NCBI GenBank assembly: GCA_033030425.1
Contig: JAUFSD010000010.1
Coordinates: forward strand, 186,001 to 250,000
DNA: 64,000 bases
Direction of reading: 5' to 3'
Source of the DNA: Verpa conica
Taxonomy: Eukaryota > Ascomycota > Pezizomycetes > Pezizales > Morchellaceae
Shown: positions 1-10,866 of the stretch, piece by piece
Layout of the letters: each line of letters starts with the position of its first letter
Numbering within the stretch: the stretch's first letter is position 1
Position numbers and translations under genes: made by a program
The notes under the pieces: generated by a model
The model's input: only the letters and a program-made list of their open reading frames with translations
What the model was told of the DNA's origin: nothing
Databases searched by the model: none

Positions 1-1
1 G

Positions 2-499
2 ATGCAGGGGCTGGAGCAAAGGGGAAGAGCCCAGACTAGTCTGGAAAACAAAGTTGACGCGGCAGAGTCGCTCATTGCAAAACAGTTCTATTTTGAATTA
101 AATGCATTACCAATATATTACAAAGGGCGGTACCAATGTACAGGTCGTATAGTCTGCCGCTTTTCTGGAGCCCAGCGATCAGTATTTCTCAACCGCCTAT
201 CTCAGAACTCGGCCCATTTCCTTTTAGGTGAAAGACCATACAGCACAGTATTTCAAGAAACCATTGCATTCAGCGTAAAGGACCTGAATGAGGAAGTGTC
301 TATTTTCCTAGGGAGCCCATCTACAAAACCGCGAAGCATCAGCGGGCTCCCAACTTCGATGACGTCGCTGATTCATGCTCAAGGTCTGGATTCCTTCTTT
401 GGGGTTTCGAATCATTCAAAAAGAAAGTACCTAAAAGAAAGCCCTCCCACCGAGTATGATTTTGTGCATGGAGCCAAGCGGCGATGTGTTAAAGTTTAA
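2..499 (+). CDS. C-terminal part of an unrecognised protein
   Basis: An open frame enters near the left edge and ends at a TAA at 497-499. About 165 residues are visible. The start at position 2 may be only an internal methionine, because the gene may begin outside the window or in an upstream exon. The composition is ordinary globular (FYFELNALPIYYKGRYQCTG near the start), and the C-terminus is basic (AKRRCVKV), which could suit a nuclear protein. I do not recognise the family and assign no function. Its position beside the decayed DUF3723 gene means it could be cargo of the proposed mobile element, but nothing in the protein itself shows that. Confidence 0.45.
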   Translation: MQGLEQRGRAQTSLENKVDAAESLIAKQFYFELNALPIYYKGRYQCTGRIVCRFSGAQRSVFLNRLSQNSAHFLLGERPYSTVFQETIAFSVKDLNEEVSIFLGSPSTKPRSISGLPTSMTSLIHAQGLDSFFGVSNHSKRKYLKESPPTEYDFVHGAKRRCVKV

Positions 500-1249
500 A
501 GATCTAAGGAATATTAATTTTTGTACTGGGTGGGGCTAGACAATTTGTAATGAGTTTAGGTAAAGATTTTGAGGAATTAAATGCACTTTTTTATTCTATT
601 TATTTACAGCTACTTAGTATTAACTCAGTACTATTAAGAAATTAAATTACTGTTTACTATAAGCTATAGCCGTGAAAGCCTGAGATCTTTATTATGTTCT
701 ACGATGTATTTGTGCCTCTAGAGTAGTGTGCTACGTACTCCTACCGGATAGCCGGAATGCCCATGTAATAGACGATAAAAAACTCCTAGTGGTTAGAGCG
801 AGTGATAATGGCGCTCGCGATAGGAGAGACTCACCCCTCCATTGGCTAATACGTAGCGCTATATGTGGCAAGCTGCAGGTCAACTATACTAGGCACGAGA
901 TGTGATAACCTTGGGCGCTACTGGTGATGGATGTCTGGCGTTTATGGCGCAAACCTAAATAAGCTCATGGAAGCGAAGTACGATGTCTCATATTATATGT
1001 GTAAAACAATTATCGGCGGCAATAGCGTATCTAGTCGAAATTAGGTTACCCCAATCACTCTACAAAATTCTAAGTGATGTAATGGAAATTAACACAGTAC
1101 CATACCATAGGCACTCGATAAATCTAGACCGTTGCCCAGAGCCTTATTTTTCTAAGCTATCACAGTTTAGGGGTGACGTCAAGCGCGGGTACTGCGTAAT
1201 TCTCGCTTCTGTGCTCTACTTTGAGATAATAAACCTACATAGCTATGAG
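500..1249. other. AT-rich intergenic spacer
   Basis: No supported gene. It holds the 3' flank of the DUF3723 gene and one end of an inverted-repeat element (1105-1176). The short open frames here have no coding character. Confidence 0.6.
1105..1176. mobile_element. Terminal fragment of a TA-type MITE
   Basis: This segment carries the end motif GCACTCGATAAATC and the following CCGTTGCCCAGAGCCTTAT. Over about 70 bp it matches, in reverse complement, the right end of the intact element at 14167-14374. Only one end is recognisable, so this copy is truncated or strongly diverged inward of about 1176. It lies just beyond the stop codon of the DUF3723 gene. Confidence 0.6.
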
Positions 1250-3987
1250 TTATATATCTCTAGGCCGTGCCCTTCTCGAGATGAGGTTATGCCTGGGTTT
1301 ATGATACAATTTAGACTTAGACTGGCTCGGAGGCACATAGCTGCTACTCGCATTCCCAATATTCCCATGATCGGCATCAACCTGCATCTCATTACTGCTC
1401 TCAAACTCTCCATCACTACCTGTACTATTACCCATTTCCTCATTTCTTTGACCCCATTGATCCCCTTGATCCCCTTGATTGCCTTTTTTCTGCCACTGGT
1501 TCCCCTTTTGCTCCCACCGGCTCCCCTTCTGGAACTGAGCCTTGGCCATAAGACGAATTGTCCCCGGGTTTCTCCCAAAATACGTTTCTGGATCCTGTAT
1601 GGATAAGCCTTTTTCGTCATGAAGTATAAACCCAGCATGCAAGTACTCTGTTATAATTGCCGGAAGTTCCCTTGCCCCTTTGGTACTGGCCTTCAATTCG
1701 CCTGCTTTATTAAATGCGTCAATTTTTATGTTGTCTGGTGACGTGCGTATTACAACAGACATCACGCTCTCAAGCTCTACCACATCATTCACTTCGGCCC
1801 CCCTGGGCTGTTGCTGCTCACGCCTAGCTTCCTGAAGTTTGTTTCTTTCAAGTTCCTGTCTCCGCCTTTGTTCTTCGCGTAGTTGGTGGCCGTTTCTTTC
1901 AGATTCTTCCTGCCGCTTTTTTTCTATTTCGGCTACTCCCCTGAGTCGCAGATTTTCAGATTCTCTTTCTATTTCCTGTTCTCGTAGACGTTCAAGCTCT
2001 CTTTGTTGCTCCCGCATGCCTTCTTCTTCTCTAGACCGTTGGTTTTGGGCTTCTTCGGCTTGCATAGTGATCATATCCTAGTAAAAAATTCAACCTATGA
2101 TAATAATAATATATATGGGAATGTTTCTTACCATTGCATCACTGGAACCAAGGTCATCAGGCCCAAAGAAAGCATAGTAACAAGCCGCTCTTACGAAGAA
2201 TGAGCAGACATCTTCTTTTTCTTGGCTTTCGTTGTGAATCTGATGGAAGTTGTCAAGGAAAAGAGAGTTCTTGTCTAGCTCATAATCAAATTGGAACGGG
2301 CGGCCGCACCTCCGTCGGAGGCGATCCTTACTAGGATATTCCTCAGATGCTATACTCGACACTATAGTAGAGTTTTGTTGCTTTTTGAAGGTCCCGAGAA
2401 TTGTAGATATTCTTCTGGCATGTGCTACAATAAATGCCTCGTTGTACTTGTAGAACTCCGTAGGTCTAGCTTTCCTTAAAAATGCCAGAGCAATTTCGTT
2501 GTCCGGGCTCTTTGACCTGATCTCTTGTATCTCCTTCGAGTCGAAACCAAATCGATGTGCCAGATTTGCAAACTCGATTAAGATGCTAGGATCAGTTTCT
2601 TTGATAGGTGGTTTAGATTGCCCGTTCTCTTTAAGTGGTAGGAGGGAGACCAACTCCGGGAAATGACGCATTGCATACATCCAGAGCTGTCGGTATCCCA
2701 CTTCCATCCTCTTGTGCAAACTTCCATGAATGGATCTAAATACCCCTTCATTTATTTGTACCTCAAATGGACTGTCGCCTATATGTGTTACGGCAAAGGC
2801 ATGTTGAAATTCCCTAAATACAGAGGTCTTAGCTGACCTTTTTATGGACCCAATTAGTTTCTTCACCGCATTGGCAAGAGGCTCAAGATATTTGAGATCC
2901 TCAAAGAAAGTAAAAATACTAGGTATAATCTGCTTTGTTGCATGTATGTTGTGAAGAATTTGACCCCTCGTGCGCTGATCTTTAATTAGAGGAAATATTA
3001 CCCCATTATCCATTTGATCTTTTATTTCAGCAAAGTCTTTTCTTGATGACATTGGAGCACGTGATTGTAAGGCCTGTATAGAGGTATAGTCCGCTATCTT
3101 CATCAAGTCTAGATAACCTGCGAATATCCCCGACCATACTTCGTGAATATAGTGGAGATATCGGAGGAGTTCCTTATACATTAGTTAGCAAGACTCACCC
3201 CCGAATAGTTAGTAGCTGAGGCTATAGTAGAAATACCTCATCACATTTTAGAGTTAAAAACCTATGTAAAGTACCCAGCTTAAGTCCAACCCATAGCCCA
3301 GGGATATCGATGAGCTGGTCGAATGCCTGGCAAAACCCGGGGTGCCGCAAAAGCTGGTGCAGGTCTTGGTCCTTTCCTTTGGATAGGCGTGACCACCACT
3401 TCCTCTCACCTGCATCATCACCATTTTTATTGCATATACGGATATATCGCCAGATCTCCCCATCACTAATGTTTGAAGAGTTCGAATAATCTTGACCAAT
3501 ATAGTTTCGTAAATATTCATCCGCTATTTTAATACCAGTGTCAGAATAATATACGATTTCACCATATATGGGTTCAGCAGCAAATACCATCTACGTAAAG
3601 GTCAACAATCCACCACTAATCTACCGGGGGTAAATAGTCGTATGCGGCGGCGAGGCGATGTCCCCCATTTAAACACTTGAGTGCTCCTACACGAAATATC
3701 AGATGAGGATAAGGCCCATCACCGTGACTTTCATGTCTCTTAGCGTGCTGAAGCTCATCTCTATCGACAAGTACTGGTATATGGTTTTCTTTGTCCAGGC
3801 GGAAACACCCCTCGGTGTGGAAAATTCTCTTGACCCTCTCAAGGTTTTTCTGGTCAATATCGCGTACAAGTGAGTGACCATCAGTTGGTTGAATAGAATC
3901 AAGCCGAACTCTTGCCGACCCTTTGAATGAAGACTCTTTAGCGGAGTAGATACGTCTCTCTTCGTCTTCGGCTTGTGCTTGGTTCAT
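1250..3987 (-). pseudogene. DUF3723-family protein, decayed
   Basis: Minus-strand gene with three main coding blocks: 3987-3616, 3590-3237 and 3172-1250. The first block ends in RVGALKCLNGGHRLAAA, the conserved CLxGxHR motif of fungal DUF3723 proteins. The next block carries SDGEIWRYIR and WWSRLSKGK, then a block running to LKCDE. A clean intron (3236-3173, branch CTAAC) joins this to ELLRYLHYIHEVW, as the family requires. A second intron is 2131-2078. The C-terminal ~275 residues are a charged E/R/Q-rich coiled coil followed by a GDQGDQ low-complexity stretch. An in-frame TAG at 3618-3616 follows LPPVD and precedes WWIVDLY, where family members continue, and the frame changes again near 3600-3590. 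No acceptable intron removes both defects, so I call it a pseudogene. DUF3723 function is unknown; these genes are frequent cargo of Starship transposons. An unusual intron could rescue it. Confidence 0.75.
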
Positions 3988-4451
3988 ACTTGTTGTTCTA
4001 GTGAATGAATGAATGAATTAATCGTAAATACGTCGTTTTTCTGGTATTTGTAATTAAGAGGAAACTTAAATGGCCATATATTACTGACGAAATTCACTGA
4101 GATAACAGCATGCATCCTTTTAGACTTAGCACTTATGGCAGATATTAATAGTATTTTTACCACGATATTTTATATTTAGGCCGAAACAAAAGCCTTCTTG
4201 AAGCACTAGGACTAAATAAAGTACTCTGATGGCCACTTGCGCCCCATTTGACCATATCCAATTAAACACTGACCATACCTCCTTCACCCATTGCAACTAA
4301 TCCCACTAAGCTGCTATTTCCGGTCGAGGGTGAACTTGGGGAAGACTCTTTGACGCTTGGGTAGCCTTGAGGTTGATTGTCGGGGGAGATGGGAAGCTCC
4401 TTGACGCTTGGGTAGCCTTGAGGGTGGTTATCGGGGGAGGTGGGAAGCTCC
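3988..4451. other. Spacer with a direct repeat
   Basis: No coding support. It contains the two-unit direct repeat at 4343-4452 and a short GAAT run near 4003-4018. Confidence 0.5.
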
Positions 4452-4452
4452 T
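4343..4452. repeat. Two-unit direct repeat, 51-bp period
   Basis: The segment TGACGCTTGGGTAGCCTTGA recurs 51 bp later with the surrounding GGGGGAGRTGGGAAGCTCCTT retained. This makes two imperfect tandem copies just downstream of the Myb-like ORF. Confidence 0.7.
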
Positions 4453-4703
4453 TATCTGGTTCGGGTGTAGGAGTTGGTTTCTAGGTCGTTAGCTGAATAA
4501 CGGCACGATAGTGATAGTACTAGCGGATCGATTACTTTTTTCCGTGTAGTGTAATACTTATTCCGCAAACCCTCCTGTGATCTTTGTATCACTGCCTGTG
4601 TATTAAATTCTTTCTGGATTTTCGCCCACTGCTTGTCGCCGTATTTTTCGTGCAAACGTAGGATGGTATGGATATCCTCGGTGGTATAGGCCTTTGTCTT
4701 CAT
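4452..4703 (-). CDS. Small Myb/SANT-like DNA-binding protein
   Basis: An 83-residue ORF starting at ATG 4703. Residues ~5-55 fit a Myb/SANT three-helix domain: YTTEDIHTILRLHEKYGDKQW, then AKIQKEF and RSQEGLRNKYYTTRKK. The tryptophan in KQWAKI and the arginine-rich recognition helix are in the expected places. Such domains bind DNA or chromatin. The protein is much shorter than a typical Myb factor, and the tail after residue 58 has no domain. It may be one exon of a larger gene; the proline-rich ORF at 5634-5254 on the same strand could be its upstream part, but I could not find a connecting splice. It lies between the DUF3723 gene and the tyrosine recombinase gene, and Myb/SANT genes are reported from Starship elements. 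The domain call is motif recognition only. Confidence 0.45.
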   Translation of the reverse strand: MKTKAYTTEDIHTILRLHEKYGDKQWAKIQKEFNTQAVIQRSQEGLRNKYYTTRKKVIDPLVLSLSCRYSANDLETNSYTRTR

Positions 4704-5253
4704 AATTAATTGAGTCTAGTTGTTTAAGATATGGACGCCTGAACCCTAGTACTTAAGCTATTCACATACTACTGGCAACCGCACATGCAACTCCTTTCAA
4801 TTAGGGCCAGGGATCTACACTGACGCCTGATGACACCACAGTGCGTATTTTCGGCGTATGTGGCGATAGTCACAAGCGAGGGGTGCCTTAATTCTTGGCT
4901 TAGCACTAAGCGCGTATTTTGGAAGATGCGTTTCACGGAGGGATCAGGGGCGCAAGGGTGAGCCTTATTGTGACTCATGCAAGAAGGGAGATAGGGTAAC
5001 AGGTGTCGGGAGCGGGGAACAAAGACATTGTGCGAGGCAGGGGTTTTCTTTGTATAAATAGGGAGCGTTGCTCCCCCGCTGTAATAGTTTTTCTTTCTTC
5101 TTTCTTTACGCAACGTCTCTTCAGTTAGATTCAATACAAGCTTTCTTTTCGCTGCCTCTCTGCTGCTTCATCGCTTCGCGATCGCTGAAACCACTTCCTA
5201 CTTCACAAACCTTTGGTATTTTGCTTGTAACGGATAGTTACCTTGCCATCGAG

Positions 5254-5634
5254 TTAGTTGTATCCTGTGGTTACGCTGCCCCCACGCTGTCCCCCTTGAA
5301 AGTTGGGTTCTGTTCCTGCGTCGGGGCCCTTCTCTGTAAGACTTTGGATGGATGGAAGATCAACCCTGTGACCATTCTGCGGAGAACGAGTCGTAATTGA
5401 CACAGGAGCCTGTATGTAGTTTTGGGGGGGTGGTATGTTCAAGCACTTGGGTTTTGTTCCTAGGTCGATACCGTTCTCTGTAGGGCTTTGGATGGATGGA
5501 AGATGAACCCTGTGACGATTCTGCGAGGGAGGAGGTTCAACTGGAGGATATACTGGTATGTGGGGGTAATAAGGTATACGTATTTCGGAGGGTGGTGGTA
5601 GGTAATAAGTATTGCCATTACTCGGCCCACTCAT
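5254..5634 (-). CDS. Proline-rich ORF with an internal duplication
   Basis: A 126-residue ORF. Residues ~40-75 (QNRHRVHLPSIQSPTENG) recur at ~88-115 as QNGHRVDLPSIQSLTEKG, each copy followed by a DxGTxPxxx segment, so the second half is a duplication of the first. The N-terminal third is rich in proline and tyrosine (YYLPPPSEIRIPYYPHIPVY). The LPSIQSL motif is common in disordered regions of fungal transcription factors. It may therefore be the N-terminal part of the Myb-like gene at 4703, with about 550 bp of inserted or intronic sequence between. No domain and no function are assigned. Confidence 0.3.
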   Translation of the reverse strand: MSGPSNGNTYYLPPPSEIRIPYYPHIPVYPPVEPPPSQNRHRVHLPSIQSPTENGIDLGTKPKCLNIPPPQNYIQAPVSITTRSPQNGHRVDLPSIQSLTEKGPDAGTEPNFQGGQRGGSVTTGYN

Positions 5635-6149
5635 ATTGTCAAGAGGTAGTAAAGAAGAATTTTCTAGCGTTTGGTTGATCGAATCTATGGTTGTTTGGTG
5701 AATGAGAAGCTTGAGATACAGAAACTTTACAGCGTACTGGTACGCTCTTAAATACCTTTTGTCCAGCTCCCCCCTCAGGACGACTACGTTCTCTATGGTT
5801 CCACTTTAGCAATGCAAAATATAATCCGCCTTCAGAGATTACTATATCCGGAAATGAGGTACCAAGCCAATGTATCTAGTATTGTATAGCAACTCCTGGC
5901 GCATATATCATTGGTTAATTCTGTATTGTAAATCAAGTTTCGCGTATCACATGTAGCATTTCGGGTGTGGCAAACGTAGTGGCACGACAGCTCCCTGGCA
6001 CCCAGTAGAAGCGGTAGGTGCAAAATACGCGTATTGCATGCCGCACCTATCAGCTGAAGCACATATTGCAAATCAAGATTCACATGTAACGTTTAGCATT
6101 GTTCCCGCTTCATGCCGCCAGTTATATACGCTTATACTACGTTGAGGGT

Positions 6150-6189
6150 GTTGGAGGATGTTGGAGGATGTTGGAGGATGTTGGAGGAT
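6150..6189. repeat. Four perfect copies of a 10-bp unit
   Basis: The unit GTTGGAGGAT is repeated four times without change. Confidence 0.9.
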
Positions 6190-6307
6190 CGCCCAATAGA
6201 GTCCTCTGAAGTAGGCATAAGCCCGCTGCTAAGAATAGGAAGATAGCATGTGTAAGTGGCTAGAAGCTCGCCGCCACATATTATTAGACCCACTCTCGCT
6301 ACCACAA

Positions 6308-6520
6308 GCCCATCCCCTTACGGCTTCCCATCCCCTATGGCTTTCCATCCCCTACGGTCTCCCACCCCGTGCTCGATATCTTAGACACGATTATTATGGC
6401 GTTTTCACACACCCTACGGCCTCCCACCCCCTACGGCCTCCCATCCCCTACGGCCTCCCTTCCCCTACGACTCCCAATCCCCTACAGCCCCCCACCCCGT
6501 ACGTTCCCCACCCCCGCTAT
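6308..6520. repeat. C-rich minisatellite, ~18-bp unit with higher-order copy
   Basis: Units of the type CCCATCCCCTACGGCCTC are repeated in two blocks, about 6308-6370 and 6411-6520. Each block is followed by a related non-repeat tail (GCTCGATATCTTAGACACGATTATT and GCTATATCTTGGCTACCGTCATTATT, compared by eye), so the whole block plus tail was probably duplicated as one unit. Confidence 0.8.
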
Positions 6521-7251
6521 ATCTTGGCTACCGTCATTATTTGGGGGAACGACCTAGATTCAAGGGAAAAAATCCCGGCGGATTACTAGCGCATCGCTTG
6601 AGTTTTAGTCAACTTTCTCTTATCCTTCTAGGCGCTGCTTCCGAGTGTTATGATATGTTTCTTACTAACTTTAGTCCGGGAAAGTTATTTAGGGTATGAG
6701 AAGGCAGGACTTGTTTCCCAGAGCTGTAGGAGGGATTATGTCAATTCTTCCTGCTATATCGGCAATCCTGTCTAATTATCGCACCGAAACCTAGTATTAT
6801 AATACATGCTCTCAAGCTCGTTATCCGTAGCCCGTCAATGATGCCCCTCCAAAACTCCAAAATTTCTGACTAGTCACCGAGGTTTCTCCACGTAAAACCA
6901 CTACCACATTCTGGAGGCAGCATTCTTTAACGGGTTATAGAATATCTAGGAACTCCATATGAACTCCCTGACCAGCGGCTAATCACCAATTACTTAATAA
7001 TCTTATCTAAGAACGGTTGTAAGGGAGAATTCTCGGCAGCTAGTCCTGAAGAAAATAGATTGATTTCGTGGACCATGATATATAACTGTCCCGGTACGTA
7101 GCAAAATTTAAAATTACAACAAAAGAAATAAAAGAAATATAAGGACGGTATATAAAGAGGTACATCCAGGCTACAAATAACAAGGAAAATAGAATATGCG
7201 TAATGAATGAACTAAGGAAACTAAAGCAACTAGCACATACAAATACCCTTA

Positions 7252-10200
7252 TTATAGAGTAACTCCATGAAAAGAAAGAATATGATTTTGGAGAAGATAG
7301 GGCTTCTCATATGTGTCTTTACATGTAGAAGAAGGGCACGAGAGCAGGCCTGAGGCATTACTAGATGCCTTCATGTGCTGTTTTCTTACATGACGTTTTA
7401 AATTAGTTGGAGCCGAGAACTCCTTTCTCCAAGAGGGGCAAAAAGGGCATTTCAAGACCTTGATGCACTTGGGGCTGATTGTAACCTCCTCAGGTATTTC
7501 TGGTGTAATGGATCCAGGTATTTTCGGCCTAATGTTGATAAATCTCAGCTCTGGATCAACCATCTCTAGTTCCGAGTCGACCGTTCCCAGTTGTGAGTGG
7601 CTTGTTTCCGGCCCCAGACTCTGGTTTGCGACTGCTAGGTTGAATGTAGGATTACATTTTATGGCATCCGGGTCGCTCAGACAGAAGTCAATGAAATCCT
7701 TAATTAACTCGGGGCATGGGCGCGCCAGGAGTGAAGAGCCGAGGATCGCCTCCACAAGCTCTCTTTGCTGATCTGAATTGTAGTTGCGTGGATTTTTCTC
7801 ATGCTGTGATGGTTCTCCACTTTCCGAGTCGAGCTGGTGACGAATTTCATTGCTGCTAGCGCCCTGAAAGAATGTAGCCCTTTGTTCCGCGATAGCAGCC
7901 CTACGAAGGTTGGACTTCCAGGACTCTACTGCTTTATATGCGGTCATAAATGTTGGGTGATCGTTCCACCTCTTGCCCTGGCTTTTGAGATCTTCCTTAA
8001 TCCTCTGCCTCTCGCGAATCAAGTCCTCTAGAGCAGGATCATCCCATAGTGTGAGTCTCACTGTAGGGTCCAATTTTTGTGGAGCTGCAGGGTTTCTTGC
8101 TATGCGCCTGAGAACCTCGAATGTTTTGGCTTCCGGGGCCGTTCCGAAGAAAGCAGACTGTGTATCACATTGAATCTTTCTATTAAGATAGTGCCTGTTG
8201 AATATGGCATTTGTTTCATGTCCCAAGATCAACCTCCGCTCGGCAGATGTTGAAACCTCTAGACTCTAAAATTAGAAAATAAACATGGTTTTGAAGGGAT
8301 AGGCACATTACTGTCTATAGCATTTGCTGCTCCTCTCCGTAGCCAATAACACCCAGGTGCCTGTTGAAAACCAGCGGCCATGCCTGCGTGCTTTACCATA
8401 TAATCCAACGAGGAATATGACAAGGGCTTTTCGCCTTCTCCACGACTTATTGGCAGATCCATCACATCGCTCTTAAAAGGGATGTGTAAGCTATCGAGTC
8501 CCTGTGGCACCTGAAGGCAATACAACTGTTCTGGAGATTTTATGTCTTCGAAAGTGTAACAGGGGCACTCCCAGGGGAGTACTGCCGTACCAAAAAAAAC
8601 CAACAACCTCCCTTTCTGACGAGAAGCTTCAGCAGCGAGGCTTAGAACCGCTCGTCAACACGGAAGGTCGACAGTCCCTAGGCAAAAACAGGAATAAGGA
8701 TTTTATGGATAGATAACTAAAGACTTTAAAAGGCTCTGCTTCCCAGGGGAAGACAAACGTCTTTAGCAAAGAGTATGAGGGTCTCTGAACAACGGTTGTT
8801 CGTTGACTAGCAAGAATTATTGTCCTGGGGGAAGGACGGGTTTAAGCTATGATTTTGATTGCGAGTAGGCTGCCAAGAAGCGGGGGAACAATTCCTCCGC
8901 GCTTGGAAATCAACTGAGTCTAGAGCGCCCCTAAGAACTAGCGGGGTCGATAGGCTAGCGACTAAAAAGCGTTGGTTACTAAAAGCTCTGTAACTATTGC
9001 TAAAATGGTCCGATTTCAAATCCGATTGCACCTATGGATTCGCAGCACTGTCCCCCATATACCCTCCGAGTTTGGTTCGGTTGGACGAATTTTCCTGACG
9101 GTTTTTAGGGTTATTTTTGGGGTCCAAAACTTGTCTTTTTGTTAGGGAATCAGCAACTCAGGGGGGCCCCCTCTGCAAACGGCGGGTGGCACAGTGGGGC
9201 GCCTCGGGGGTGTTAGAAAACACAGAGTCCCCTAGGTAGGGTAACCCACTGATGATTCCTGCCGTTGCTTAGATTCCTTTCCCACGTTCCTAGTCCAACC
9301 TGGGGCCGTGGCGGAGAGGTAATCTTGATCCATAAGGACCTTAGGGCGACGCACAAGGCCTAGCCCCATATGGTTCGATTCGTGACGCCGCCAGGTTAAT
9401 TATTTATTTTTGCTGGCGGCCCTAACTACTAAGCATAGCTTTGCTCTCGTTTCATGGCTTTCGGCCTCCCACTGGATTGGCCATCAGCGAAGCTGTTATT
9501 ATTCCTCCTAGAGGAACAGGAGCTTAACTCTGTTCATGGAGGTAACTGCTTCAGTCTCATTGCACTAGTATCTCCCGTAGCTATAAGCCACAGACGCATT
9601 ACTCTGGTCTCTGTCGCATACCGACGACGGTGAGCTTCGCTCCGTCCTAGGAGCTCGCCAGCTCGCTTAGGGATCGGGCTATCATAGTAATGACTTTCCT
9701 TAGTATCCATTGACCGGGATGGGATAGCTAGTCCTATGCCTCAAGGGGGATCCTTAGGTGTCTCTATATGGAGAGGTACTTGAGACTAGTTATGTCGATG
9801 GTTAAATCGTCACAGAAAGCTTGGTCAAGGAAAGCCAACAAGAGGAAATCGAATAGAGGGCAGATAATCGGCCTATCACGAATCTCATGAAGTAGAAACG
9901 TAAGGCTAAAATCTATTAGCCAATATAACTAATGCCCGAATGTAGTAATACTGACGGCAAATCAACAGCCCTTTTGCCTTTGGTTCTTTCTAACCTCACT
10001 TCAAGTACGAGTGCGAATTTTCCGGGCTCGTGCTAGATAAGGGTTAATTTCACATCCTGGAGGGTGTTAGTATTTCTTTAACAATGACTATCAAGATTCC
10101 CCATACCTTATATAGCAGCCCTTCGCCTTTATAGGCCGATGTCTCTACTAAAGCGCCAGGTCTTGAAGCGGTGTATGCCATAATCTTCATATTGAATAGA

Positions 10201-10866
10201 ATCTGTGGCATTAGGCGACTAGGTTGGTAGTTATGGTACTTCCAAAGACCTTCGATAAGTCGAATGAAACACACCGCCGAGACAACCGGCTTTTCCTTTT
10301 CACCGACAAACAAGTCACACTCAATGGTCATATCCCTCTTGATATACTATCTCAACTATTAGTACCAGAGAGAGAAAAGGAAAACGATTATTATAAACAA
10401 ACCGCATTGACCTGATTGTTAATCGATGGTTTAAGCTTACTCCCCGTGGCGTCTCTATAAAGCATCTGAAATTTCTTAAAATTCGTGGAAACCGTTGTTT
10501 GACACTTTGCGTTTGATGATACAAAATGGAGCCAAGGGGTTATGTTCCCTGAGTCTTTTATATCTTTCATTGCCTGTTGGGGGTTGCATTTGTACATTTC
10601 GAGGTGAAATCTAGGTGTATTAGCATAAATATACGGCAAAGACCTGGCCCAGCAATATTATAGACGTACTTATCCCAGCTTTGTCTTAGAAGATCTAGTT
10701 GCTTAATGGTACTAGGAGCGTAGACTTTTTGAGACGGTGCAGCGGCTTTCCGTTGATTCCTGAAAGCTTTCCATTCTGCTGGGGTGCTGTTTTTGTTCAG
10801 CTTACTACTAGCTATGTACGGCGAACCGGAAGATATAGTATTGCGTGTAACGGAAGCTTTGGGCAT
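7252..10866 (-). pseudogene. DUF3435 tyrosine recombinase (Starship-captain/Crypton type), split by a solo LTR
   Basis: Minus-strand relic read from 10866 to 7252. The N-terminal block (10866-10391) is frameshifted near 10640. The next block carries AYTASRPGALVE, the first catalytic arginine box of DUF3435 recombinases, and joins across an intron (10106-10057) to DVKLTLI, an in-frame TAG at 10035-10033, then LVLEVRLERTKGKR. After further frame damage comes RPIICPLFDFLLLAFLDQAF at the edge of the LTR. Removing the LTR and one target copy restores the frame into EDIKSPEQL. Then follow YWLRRGAANAID (the H/YxxR box), an intron (8311-8259), and LGHETNAIFNRHYLNR with the nucleophilic tyrosine. The C-terminal ~80 residues carry two C2H2 fingers (CPFC..H..H and a CPSSTC type). 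Such enzymes insert and excise DNA by tyrosine recombination. This copy is inactive. Confidence 0.85.
8555..9814. mobile_element. Solo LTR, copy A, with perfect target duplication
   Basis: A 1,260-bp element begins TGTAACAGGGG and ends AATCGTCACA, the TG..CA ends of an LTR. It is flanked directly by GAAAG at 8550-8554 and GAAAG at 9815-9819, a perfect 5-bp target site duplication typical of LTR retrotransposon integration. No gag-pol coding lies next to it, so it is a solo LTR left by recombination between the two LTRs of a full element. It interrupts the tyrosine recombinase gene. Copy B at 51481-52737 is nearly identical apart from scattered substitutions and small indels. Confidence 0.93.

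Larger units (their letters stand above)
5635..7251. other. Intergenic spacer with tandem repeats
   Basis: No gene is supported. It contains a 10-bp tandem array (6150-6189) and a C-rich minisatellite (6308-6520). The remainder is AT-rich spacer up to the stop codon of the recombinase gene. Confidence 0.6.

Noticed and set aside
983..1638. Plus- and minus-strand ORFs over the 3' end of the DUF3723 gene
   Set aside because: Antisense and alternative-frame readings of the Q/E/R coiled-coil tail and its low-complexity end.
4769..5134. 121-residue minus-strand ORF between the Myb-like and proline-rich ORFs
   Set aside because: No domain or coding bias, and cysteine/serine composition typical of chance frames. 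It may be inserted sequence.
8807..9031. Minus-strand ORF within the LTR, repeated at 51687-51956
   Set aside because: Present in both copies only because the LTR is repeated. It has no protein motif and LTRs do not normally encode proteins.
9360..9400. GGTTCGATTC resembling a tRNA B box
   Set aside because: It lies inside the LTR. No A box, acceptor stem or cloverleaf can be drawn around it, and copy B shows the same LTR context.
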